A DNA stretch of 64,000 nt, from contig JAWNGF010000007.1 in the NCBI GenBank assembly GCA_037039685.1, positions 2,356,001 to 2,420,000 of the forward strand, written 5' to 3'. A program made the translations under genes and the position numbers. The notes below the pieces were generated by a model. The model did not search any database, was not told where the DNA came from, and was given only the letters and a program-made list of their open reading frames with translations. Shown here piece after piece: positions 11,940 through 23,211 of this stretch; the first letter of the stretch is position 1; every line of letters begins with the position of its first letter. The DNA is from Ceratobasidium sp. AG-K (taxonomy: Eukaryota; Basidiomycota; Agaricomycetes; Cantharellales; Ceratobasidiaceae).

Positions 11940-12344
11940 AAGTAATTTCCGGCACGATTTAGGCCTAAAACTCAAGTGAAGGATACTTTCGAAGAATGGA
12001 GGTAAGTGGGCGTTGAAGCAAGCAGCATAGGAGAACCTGGCCAGTCCGTTGAGCTGCGAGACCCAGGCCATGCCCTTGGCGAGTACGTTGTTTGCATGGT
12101 CTTTCCATCTGAGCTCCCGATCAAGGCAAACTCCTAGCAGCGTGAGCGTGCCCGTCGGAGTGATGGTATGTGGGCCGATGACGAGAGAAGGTCGAGTAAT
12201 TGGTTTTCGAGTGGCAACGCCAATGCACGCCGCCTTGTCTAACTCAAACTCAGAGTGGTGGGTGCGGGACCAATCCAGGAGAGACAAGCTAATGCACGGT
12301 CCGTTATCGGAACAATTTTCAGAGAGAATGTTCCCGTCAGACAA
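11940..12344 (-). mobile_element. Non-LTR (LINE-type) reverse transcriptase relic
   Basis: The minus strand encodes a fragment of the C-terminal part of a LINE reverse transcriptase, the region between the polymerase core and the RNase H. Recognisable pieces are LLDWSRTHHSEFELDKAACIG, RPSLVIGPHTITPTGTLTLLGVCLDRELRWKDHANNVLAKGMAWV and LNGLARF. This matches the 'WS..HNS.FE..K' and 'FLGV.LD..L.W..H' blocks common in fungal LINEs. The polymerase YXDD motif, endonuclease and RNase H are not seen nearby, and both ends break off. It is a dead fragment sitting just downstream of the P450 gene. Confidence 0.75.
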
Positions 12345-13991
12345 TCGCCGGTCTAATTCCCAACGTAATCTGATGCCATTCCCCGAATTTCTAACCTAAA
12401 AGAGGCGCATATAACGAATCATCTGTTTATAGAGGAGAATAATCTGCGAGTAAATTCCATCTAGCACTCCGATGCAGTTAATGAGCCTCAGATATAAAAA
12501 AGCATTGTTGCGACGTCAAGAAACCCGAGCCTCAAAACCATAATGAGTCGTAGTACGAGCAATGCATTTTTGGTTCTTCTAACAAAACGGGGTTTTTGAA
12601 AGGTGGTTGCTGAGCTCGTGGTGGTTGACTAGGTACTAATTGATAGTAGTCCGACCTGTACTTGCATGTGATGAGCAATTAGATCATGAATGTATGCGCA
12701 TAAACATACCAGGATTACTTGACTATTGGGAACTGAAGATTTGAACTGGAAGCAGAGATGTCATTACTGCATCTGCGGCCGATCGGTACGCATAGTGCTG
12801 TGGAAGTACACAGCCTTGGGCGCTTTCCTCAGTCATGCCAAAGAGGGTACCCATGAGCCTGGGCGCCTGGGATTGTGTTTCGCCAGGACCTCCGATACAG
12901 ATGACACTATGGACGCTAAGTGCGCTGAATCCTAGCCATATCAACACTGAAAACTCATGATTTAAATTACTAGGTGTATCCGCTTTCCGTGACTGATGCG
13001 CTGAAGATTATCTTCAGGAGTGACTGGGGGGGCAAATAAGCTGCAGAACCCATTCAATTTTACCGTTTATGGTACTGATGGCAGCCAATCATGTGCGAGA
13101 TGGTTGAAAAATGATGTGACAGCTCACTGAAAGCGGACATTTTTGGTTGTGTACATTTGCTAATGTTATTCAGTAACCTGAGACCCCACAGTGTGACGTA
13201 TAAAGAATTCACGAAACTAATTCAACCCGTAGTGCTGAGGGTCGGAAATTTTGAACTCTTTCCGGCCTGGGGTGGCAGATACCCGATATTACACGTAGCG
13301 ATATCGCCTACCAGTAAATACCAAGTCAGTACTAATCTTGACACAAGCAATAACTATTCGACTCAGCTCCATCACAACAGCCTCGAGTTCGTGATCCACC
13401 ACAGAGACGCCCAACTCCATCGGGTAATAATTTCCGCCATTGTCGCAGAATATTACCAGCGCACGGATCCGCTCTGGAGGATGTGTGTGGTCCAGCAAAT
13501 AACGCCAGAGCGGACATGATTGGTTTACAGCGATTTGGCCTGAAACATGGAGTGCTCAATCCGAGCTACTAGAGAATAAGCTACAGTATGGCTATTTGTA
13601 AACTTTTTTTTATTTGAGAAAGTTCCACTTGACGGGATCCTGTTTGTACCGAGACAAATTGGGTTTATTGACGATAATATTTTGAATTGTTATCGCCGAG
13701 CAAATATACGGCCCTCAACGTGATAAGCAGCCAGATGACATAGCAGACCTTTATCTCGCATTTCACTGCCGAGGAGTCGGCCGAATCCTCATCCTCGGAC
13801 GCGATTTCGGTCCCGGTGTTTGTCTTCGGGCAATCAACTTGTAGCCGCCCGGGTAACGCCGGAATGACGTACCCGACCGTTCTGAACCACAACCACGAGG
13901 CCGCACCCAAAATCCTCCCAAAATCCGTGCACGAGGAATAAACGAACGTGATAAAAACACATGTGTAGCTTTTGTTTCGGACGACGCTGAG
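12345..13991. other. Intergenic; no supported gene
   Basis: Short overlapping open frames only, none with a domain I recognise. The proximal part (13700-13991) is likely the TSC2 promoter and 5' UTR. Confidence 0.4.
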
Positions 13992-16900
13992 ATGTCTTAC
14001 ACGCGGTTAAAGTCGTTGTTCGGGCGACTGTCGCGGCGCAACTCTTCGGCATCGGAAACCTCACGTCCAACATCACCAACCCCGGATCTTCCAGCGTTCT
14101 CTTCCCCGGACGCGTCTCCAGAGAGTAGGTGGAGTCGTATCTGCAATTATGGGAATTAATCGTGTTTCGTAGCCGAAGCGATACGACTGGTAACGGAGCA
14201 GCGCCATTCGTCGGGTGTTGCCGTTACATCTCCTTTGGGCGACCACACCGATCCGCTGCCGCCTCCAAGACCATTTCCCGCCAAACGACGACCAACAAGT
14301 CTCGCATTACGCGCGTCAAGTGTGGGGCACTACGATATTGCGGTTACGAGCGAGAGCGTGGGCAGACAAGGCCCTGCACCACGTCGAGTGCGGTCCAAGG
14401 CCGATATTCTGATGGCTAGCAACGAACGAGAGGAGGAACGTGCCGCCCTGGCATGGAGAGGGAGAGGAAGAGATCGGAGCGACAAGGATGATGAAAATGA
14501 TGGACGAGAAACCTCCGAGTCGAGTCACGCCGGCACTGGCGGGGCACATACGCCCAGTCGTAGTTCGCGTGCATTTTCGTTCTTTGGACATATCGCACGA
14601 AAGGCCAAGCCAGCGCTGGCCAAAACTGATTCTATTCTTGCAAGGAGACCGAGCCGGAACAACCTCGAGACTGGTAAGTGCTTGATTTTACCACCCACCT
14701 GGTCTAATCTCGTCGCAGCCTCACCAGATTCCGAACACTATCGGCCCACCCCTCCTCTAGTATCCCCTGCCATGTCTTCTGCACTTGTTCCGTTCTCCAC
14801 TTTGGGCACAGTTCCTAACACGGTCGTCACCACTGCCCATGTCCATGGTTCCACGTCATTATCCCACCTTCTGCCCACCCCTCCACCCGTTGAACTACCG
14901 CTCAAGTTACAGCCCCTGGACGTATTGCTGATGGCGCTCACTATACCCTCGGATGACTCGCCTATCCAAGTCCATCCAACCATCCTCGCAGCTCAATTGG
15001 CCCAACACCTCCGGCACCCTTCGTCCCTCTCGAACCAGCCACGTGCAGTAGTCGGCGCAGGCCCAGCAGGACTGAGCTCAGCCGCACAGGTTGGCGCGAG
15101 TGTCCTCGCAGACGTTGTCCGGTGCCTTCGTAAACGCCAAGCGAGGGGTGGCTGGCAAGTCGTGGGTGCGTGGGGAGAGTCGACTGGGTCGGCCATCGAG
15201 CGGGCGTTGTTATGGTCCACACTCACGGAAGAGACTGAAGCGGTGTTCGATCCTGACGAGTGGACGGAACGCGATCGGACAGTCCGGATTCTGACCGACG
15301 GAGGACGGGATGTTCTCGGTCTCAAATCATTTGTCCGGGTTGTTGGAGGATGGGTTGACGCGGCAGTGAAGGCTATCCCGAACCCCGAAGCCCAAAAATG
15401 TATCGACTCGACACTCCGGCTCCTCGAAGATGTGCTACGATGCAATGCCCCGAGATTCGACGAATCCGAGGTTGGGGCGGTGGTTGAGATATTCTGTCGA
15501 GCTGTGAGCGAGAGTATCGACCGAGATGCACATACCCCCACCGAAAACGGACACAGGCGATACCCCTCGTCTTTGGCTTCGCCTATATCTCCTGCTACGC
15601 CCGCCTCACCTATCCACACGATTGACGACACGTCCAGCCTCACCCCATATGCGGTCGCTGCCTCGCGGTTCGTTTCTTTGGCTCGATCTCTCCAAAAACA
15701 GACCCATATCCCGCCGATCGTACTACGCGATATGTTGGAGCATCTCGCCCTGGTGCTTGCTGTGGTCAAAACCCCGATGGAAGTCCTCGTACTTGGTGGG
15801 CGACAGAGGCGAAGAGGGAGTGACGCGCTCAGTCTAGGAGGTGCGAGGAGAGGAAGCGATGGCGTGCGGCGGGGAAGCGAGGGTCGTAAAGGCAGCATTG
15901 ATGTCAATGGCAAAAAGCCTGGTGGGGAGGTCGACTGGGTCGACGCCTATTCCCGGTTCGAGCTCGAGGGCGAGGTCTGCGGTGCGTTCAAGGTGTTACT
16001 GTCGGGACCGTATGCAGTTGCGGTCGGAAGGATGTTGTTGGGATTATTGGTTCCTGTTCCCGGTGCAGCTGGTATGTCCCTAATCTGGTACACTACCAAA
16101 CTCTAACGATAGTATAGATGAAGCCATGGGCCGCAACGCATTGATCTCCCTCGGCGCAACTCGCGCCATCCGACTGTCTGTACGCGAAGCAGCAATCCCC
16201 CGCATGGCGCGTGCGCGTTTCCAGAAGGAAGCTGGGGGCTCGTGGACCATGGCAGGCGTGCCGAGCATGGGTGAGCACGGCTTGGGTTGGAGCGTTTCGT
16301 GACGGGTCTCATGTACGCCTACTGACGTGTTGATAGATGCGGCCGAGCTCGAGCTCATGGAGTTGATGTTTAACAAGGAACCCGACGGAGCGAGTGGCGC
16401 ATGGGAGACAGATCGGATTGTAGGTGTCCTGGGACCTGCGTTCGAGGCATGGGCGAGAAAAGTCGCGCTCGGTCCTCCAGTCGAGGCTGTGTTATGCGAG
16501 GCGCTTGGGATTGTGGATGACTTGCTTCAGGAGGCCGCGGAAAACGAAAAGGCGTTTGGGATCGAGGAGGGACGGGTTGTAGGCGAAGTCATCGCCGCTG
16601 CCGTCGAGCTATTCCCGTTGTATAGGTGCGTGGGTGACTAGTTGGGTTTATGTGTGCTGACGTGGTCCAAGTCGGGCTGGGATGCTTGATGTGCTCGTTC
16701 CAGCATCCGATCCAGAGAGTTTACCGCCCGTGGTCCACACCCTTGTCGGGGTAATTCGGAAAATAGGACTGTCGACACCCATCAGTCCACCCATGACGAC
16801 GACGCTGCTGTCCAAGTCGGCATTCTTGACGGACCAAGCGGCGGTGACGATTATCAAACATTATGTGTCCATGTCCCTCCTCACGCCATCCACACCCGGA

Positions 16901-19900
16901 TACCTCAATAACTTGCGCCAGTTGTTCCAGCATTTCTACAAACCCGGTCGGAGCCTCGCGCGTATTGAACTTGCGCAAGCGGTGGCGAAGCTATACTTTG
17001 GCGTGCGAGATCTGGTCGACCATCGGCGTGGAATTGTGGATCTATGCCTCGAAGTATGGGAGGCAGACGATCGGAACCTGGTTCGCGAGCCTGAGCTGCA
17101 GGTCGTGCTTTCTGCGCTCAAAGTACTCGGAGACGCGATCGTAGCTGGGTCGACCGAGACGGACGGGAGAGGCAATACCGAAGAACGGCTACGGCTGCTT
17201 GTTGCGCTTATCGGAAGGGACGCGGACTGTCCAAACCTTCCACCAAAAGACGACCCTCCTCCAACCGAATCCACTTCACCAGACAGCCAAAGTCATTCTC
17301 GGACGCGTGACTCGTCGCCCACCCCAATGATGACGCTCCTCAACGCGTTGACGCCAAGCGTTCTGACTCCTCGCGAACTTCCTTCCGACCCGGTTGCTGC
17401 TCCCGTTCGTCCAGCTGTACCTCCTCCACCCGGATCGAGCGTAGACCATGTTAAAGGGTGCAAAGCCATGGCTGCAGTCGTAACACTCATCAAGACGTTC
17501 TTTGCCCTGGCGTTTTCTCCTCCCCATTCGCTCTCGTCGGCTGAACGAACCGCTCGTGCACCAGCTTCGTTCCAATGTATCCTCGTCATGCGCGACCTGC
17601 TGGCGCTTCTTTCACCGGTGCGAGGCGATTCGCTCGACCCCGCATCGGACGCGGCCGAAGAACGGTCTCATATCATCGACGGTAAATCGTGCTGTCCCTA
17701 TGCTCGCCTCGCAATTCTCCAGTGGCTGGTCCGACTTCGGGCCGACCGGGACCATCGGCTATACGTTGTCATGGATGTCGACCCTGTGATCGAACCATTT
17801 GCACACTTGATCAATCGCACCCCTCTCCGACCCCGCGCGACGGATCCACCTGCCCCTGAACCCCGCACCCGCGATCGGGAGAGGGACAAGCGTAATCGGG
17901 GGATGACGACGACCACGCCGAGTGCAACCGAGGGTGTGCGAATCGGGCGAAATCCTTCGAGGGGTCGAGCCAGCGATAGTCGGAGTCGGTCACGTCAACC
18001 TGGTCCGCCTGCGACTGCGCCAGCCAAGCCGCCGATTTGGGCTATTCCAGACGCTGTGCCATTTGATGTTGCGTTTGGCACTCGCCCGAGCGAGGGCATG
18101 ACTACCTATGAGCAACGCATAGAGCCGACCCACGATGGACTTATTCCTCAGCTGTGGTTGCCCGTATCGGCATATGTGTGTATCATGATCGACCTAATCA
18201 CTGCCGAAACCGACTGGGAGATTCTGTCATACGCTCTGAGCCATCTTCCGGTCCAGATGTCCAACAAGCACTTGTTCTGTGGCCCAAGAACGCGATGCGC
18301 AATCATCCGACTGTTGTCCGAGTTCTGCAAGATTGTATACGAAGACAAGCTTACCACGAATGTCGGACCTCTCCCAGTGGGCCTCAAGGCGACGGATGTG
18401 CAGGGGTTAGCGTATCATACGCTTACTACGCTCATGAGCTATCACCGAACGTTTGACAAGTGGCTACAAGATGCGCTTTTGCAGACTTTCCTTCGCGGAC
18501 TAAACAAGAACACGACGACGGTCAAGCCATGTCTTCAGGCCCTGGCGATCGCGGCGTTCGAGCTTCAGCCCTCGACAACCAAGTTCCTTGGCGAGATTGT
18601 GGACAAGTTATCGCAAATCATGTCCAACCCGACCATCGCTGGCTATATCCTGGAGCTACTCTGCATCATCGGATCGATCCCTTCACTCTACGCCAACTTT
18701 ACAGACGACAACTACCGCCGCATTTTCCACGTTCCCTTGCAGTACATCACACTTCACAACCGCCCTGACTCGCATGCCGGTCCAGCAAACAAGGAGTCTT
18801 ACGCCCTCACGCAGCACGTGCTCATCCTTGCATACTACCAGATCTATATCTGGTTCCTCGCCCTCAAGCTACAGGATCGGCCAAAGCATATTCCCTATAT
18901 TACACGGCACCTCTTACTTGCCAACGAGCACTACTCTCAAGTCGATGAGCCCACCGAAGTCTGTTTCGACTGGCTCGCGCGTTTCACGTATGCCAACGCC
19001 GAATCCAAGCCACGCATGTCCACGCTTCGCGAAAACGTGCTCAATCCGGCTGGTAGTACTGGCGAAGGCGTCGTGACGAGCAAATCGTGGGTGTTTGGCA
19101 ACTCGATCATCACGATCAAGACCCTGCGCCATTCAGGGTGGCTGGAGATCGAATGTCGTCGACCGTCCGGACTCTCGACCTTTTTGTGCAAGCTGGAGAA
19201 CATCGCAGGCCTGGGACTGGGAGAGCAGGTGACGGGTGAGATTTTGGAAGCGGTGGAAGCTCAGAAGAGTGGGAGTGAATCAGAACCTGCTAGCGGCGAG
19301 GTGAGTAGGCTTGGTTGATTTAGTGGCGAATTGCTTGATTTGGACTTGTTTACAGCCAATGCCAAATGAAGCACCGGCAAACGATACATCCACCCCATCA
19401 CCCATTCCAAGCGGACTACTCAGCCCTTCTGGCGTCGCTGCACCAAAAGAGTTGGAACTCGACCCCAGCTACTTTGCGCTCCAGCTCTCGCCGTATCCCG
19501 ATATCCGCCGTGCGTCTCTGCGCGGTCGGCTCGTTCCCAATGATGACTTGCTTGGTCGGACGTTGCGAGGTATCGACCGCGTGCCCGTCATGGACTTCCA
19601 TGCTGTCGGTATCCTATACGTCGGACCCGGCCAAACAGACGAGCGCGAGATCCTCGGCAACCGTGCCGGGTCACCAGCATACACCCAGTTCCTCGACAAC
19701 CTCGGACGCCTCATCCGACTCAAGAACCAAAAAGATCTGTACACCGGCGGACTCGACTCGCACTATGACACAGATGGACAATACACCTACGCGTGGTGGG
19801 ATGCGATCGTCCAGATGCTGTACCACATTGCGACACTCATGCCAAACCGTGAGGGTGACGACCAGTTTGCGGCCAAAAAGCTGCACATCGGTAACGACTA

Positions 19901-20351
19901 CGTGCGCATTGTATGGAACGACTCTGGCAAGCCGTACCGGTTCGACACGCTCGCGACCCAGTTCCAATACGTCAACATTGTCATCGAACCCCATTCGGTG
20001 GGAAGTGTATCTGCCTATACGTCCAATGCACACGCGGACGAGTTCTTCAAGGTCGTACTTCAGCGGGCACCAGGGATGCCAGACTTTGGGATGATCGGAG
20101 AGTTCAAGATCGTATCGGCCAAACACTTGCCAAACGTGGTGAGGCAGACGAGCATGCTGGCAGACTTCTTTGCACAGATATACGTACACACGAAACACGA
20201 TACTATGCGGGAGGAGTACATTACGCCATGGAGGCAGCGGCTGAGGCAGATTCGGATGTACAAGGATCGGCTGCCGCCGATTGTGCCGGAAGAGGCTGCT
20301 GAGGGAATACTAGGACAAGAGGTGGCGCGGGACTTTTCGAGATCATATTGA
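13992..20351 (+). CDS. TSC2: Tuberin (TSC2) homologue, Rheb GTPase-activating protein
   Basis: TSC2 inactivates the small GTPase Rheb and so restrains TORC1 growth signalling. My exons are 13992-14124, 14173-14673, 14719-16071, 16118-16270, 16337-16625, 16672-19300 and 19356-20351. They sum to 6054 nt (2017 residues) with all phases matching. The N-terminal ~150 residues are basic and Ser-rich. A tuberin-type helical region follows in exons 3-6, with ELLCIIGSIPSLYANFTDDNYRRIF, ALTQHVLILAYYQIYIWFLALK and YITRHLLLANEHY. The last exon holds the RapGAP domain: PVMDFHAVGILYVGPGQ, then LHIGNDYVRIVWNDSG with the catalytic asparagine thumb near residue 1866, then QFQYVNIVIEPH. Intron 14674-14718 is 45 nt and open in frame, so it could be retained. 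It is intact, longer than the human protein (1807), and has a disordered Arg/Ser-rich insert around 17820-18030. Confidence 0.93.
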
Positions 20352-21709
20352 TTTAGCACACCGTTTCACGCTTGATTAGGGTTTGATGACTTGACGAGAT
20401 TGATGACGTCCGATATTATTTCCGCTTTTTTTTCCCGCCTCTCTGGTTGGTTATACTGTATGCTGATAGCCCGAACAACACTGGAATATACTTGGCATTT
20501 GACTCGCTGACTGATTGTATGAACGGAACTCATTGCACTGACGAGTACTGCCTGATCGGTTCCCGTAACACTACTACAGTGCTACTGGCTTTTGTAGCGG
20601 CCCCGTTTCCCCTTGACAATTTGCTCTGTCATTCATGCACAAGATCCACACATACGTCAGTCACAATGTGGGACATCGGTTCGTGAACGACGGCTTGGCT
20701 ATCGCTGAAAGCGTACTGTAAGATCGCTATCGCATGAGACAGAATGCACTTCAGGTAGGATATGAAGGATTTTGTCCACCAACGACAAGCCAAATGCACA
20801 CATTCGTACTTTCATTCCACTCATACCGCACCAACCATTGTCTTGTACTGACCGGCTTGCGATTTCCGGAGTCCCGGTGCATCCGATTCGAGTGTCCCGA
20901 GCTCGGGCGGGGCATGTAATTTGAGTAGGCACCCATGCCCTCTCTTATTTCTTTGACCAAACGATCATGCCCTAGGGCAACATCCCACTCGATAAATCGG
21001 CCGAATTGCAGCGCTCGATTGCGTGAGCCCCGTCCTTGTAAATTACATGCCTTCACACATCCATATTCACGGATCTATTTCCCCAGGACCCGTCACAAAG
21101 TAATTGACAAGGCAAGAACGCACGGCGATGGCTATTTGCATATCATTTAACAGCATGATGGTCGCGATCGTCTTGGACCATTTGATTGACGGACATTGAT
21201 GGCGGGACCGAAACCGATCGGGAGCGCCACATCGAAGTGTTCCTTACCCCTGCGGGGATCGGGATCGACAGGAAAGGAAGATCCTCGGGTGAGCGCCCCA
21301 ATAGGCTGTCAACCAGACTCGGGGCAGAAAAGCGAAAGGAGGCAGTAGGCTGGCGGCACGGTGCCATGGGAGAAGGTGCAGCCATTGGTCGATGCATACG
21401 GGTGGGGCGTGGATTGGCCACCAGAACAATGCTTGTATCAACTGGCTCGAGGGCGCTGAACGTGTATCTTAGCCTGCTCATAGTAATCGAGGGACCTACC
21501 CTGATGACATCTCACCTAGTGACGGGAATCGTCGCGAACATTTCCAGCACAACTTGACCTTCTGCTTTTGGCAATACTACGTGATAGGCGCCCTGTACCG
21601 GTTCGTGCACAGATCTGCACGTGGGATGAACGCTCGTGCCCTCTGACAACGACCTGCGAGCAAAGGCCGACGAGCACCAAGATCAATCGAATCGAATAGC
21701 CGACTGACA
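20352..21709. other. Intergenic between TSC2 and the micro-exon kinase gene
   Basis: No protein domain is recognised. Isolated AG-GT junctions occur (for example near 20754), but not the regular AG-NNN-GT series that begins at about 21780. Part may be 5' UTR or earlier exons of the kinase gene. Confidence 0.4.
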
Positions 21710-23211
21710 ATGGAGATTGAAATAATTGTGCGTTGGAGTCTGATATGTCTGTGGTGTTTGCTGAGATGCGATTTCGCAGTGGGTGCGCTAGACGTCGTAT
21801 AGCCATGATGAGGGTTGATGAATCATTTCCTGCACGCCTGTCAGGTTGAAGGCAAAAATTCTGTGAGTGCATCCCTTCGTTGCTGCTCCTTTCCCGTGAT
21901 TCCTGTGGCTCAATGATCCGCTGTTACCCTAGTCTGTGGGTGCACCGCGTCGGCTTTAATCACCGAGCACAACGCTGACCTTGCGAACGCCGACACGGAA
22001 ATGTGAACATGACTGGCAACCGACTGCTATTTTATTTGTGACTACAAGGTGTGTCGGTTCCGTCCCCCAACCAAGCATGCTGCTGACCATCTTTGGGACT
22101 GTCGATGAACCATTGGGCTTGCCTCGAATGGTCACACGCATTCAGGGGGTACGTGTCCTTCGTGCCGAACGAGGCATTACTCTGACGGGGAAATGACATC
22201 GATTGGTCTGGCCTCTGATGCGTGACCTTGACTATGACAGAGGGTGCGTACCTCGACCGCTGAGCGGACTAGAACTAACTAGGATTACACTCGTCGTGGC
22301 CAACGACTGAACTTGTTTCTTGCACACTGTACCGTTACCAGAATGTAAGTGATGTCTTACGGGACACAGGGCTGCTGATCAGTGGCATGGATTTCTCGTG
22401 CGCGTACTCGCTGCCCTCCCGCGGCGTTCGATAACATCAGACTGTATGTAGGAGTTACCTAGTAGAGCGGAGATCGTGCTAATCAGCGTAATAATGATGG
22501 GACTCGATCCTTATCGCACCGAACCTCACTTGCCTCCACGCAATCAAGTGGGTTAGTGCGCGTGATGGATATGGAGCTGCCGGAAGTAATTCACTTATGT
22601 GGTTCCATTGCCATTGTTCTAGACTGTGAGTTTCGTTGCATTACCATGACGTTGCTATTAGCTGACTAGACAATCAAATGACCACAGTGGGTGGGTTCAT
22701 TCACCAGAAGGCAAGGATGAGGCGTGCTAACAAGCAGGCAACGTGCGACTTCTTAGACGATAGATGAAGAAAGGGTGAGTCACTGCGCTTTGTTGGCGAA
22801 TGGCAGGACGCCGACAGTCCATACTTGCGGTATCGAAACATGGCGATAACAGAACGTGAGTGCCACTTCAGAAACCTAAAAGCGTACACTAAAGAGGCCC
22901 ACGGGTCGTATTTGATTGATGGGCATCGACACTCCAGTATGTAAGTAGACAACAGATGTAGATGCGCGAAGCTCGACTAACAGGAGATATAAATTGGACG
23001 AAGGAGGCGAGTAAAATGCGGCTGCCTGGTGGGACTGAGATAGGAGTTGAGCTCATGGGTGAAATAATAGATTGTGGGTAGGACAGAGAAGAACCACGCG
23101 CCATGAGACTGAGATGTTTTCTATTGCTGGCAGACAGTACGTTGGCTAGTAGTAGCCGTGATGTGAATACGTGGTAACAAACAATAAAACTCGACTCTTG
23201 GCTTGTAGAAA
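21710..23211 (+). other. Upstream micro-exon series (non-repetitive)
   Basis: Between the proposed start exon and the 112-bp array I read these AG-exon-GT units: 21780-21782 TGG, 21845-21862 (18 nt), 21933-21935 TCT, 22146-22148 GGG, 22241-22243 AGG, 22342-22344 AAT, 22441-22443 ACT, 22549-22551 TGG, 22623-22625 ACT, 22688-22690 TGG, 22757-22774 (18 nt, TIDEER), 22853-22855 AAC, 22938-22940 TAT, 23004-23006 GAG, 23071-23073 ATT, 23134-23136 ACA, 23209-23211 AAA. Donors are mostly GTRNGT; those after GAG and AAA read GCGAGT, a GC-type donor. Introns are 48-105 nt, except one of 210 nt with an internal AG/GT at 22047-22050. Lengths are all multiples of three and no codon is a stop. Confidence 0.7.
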
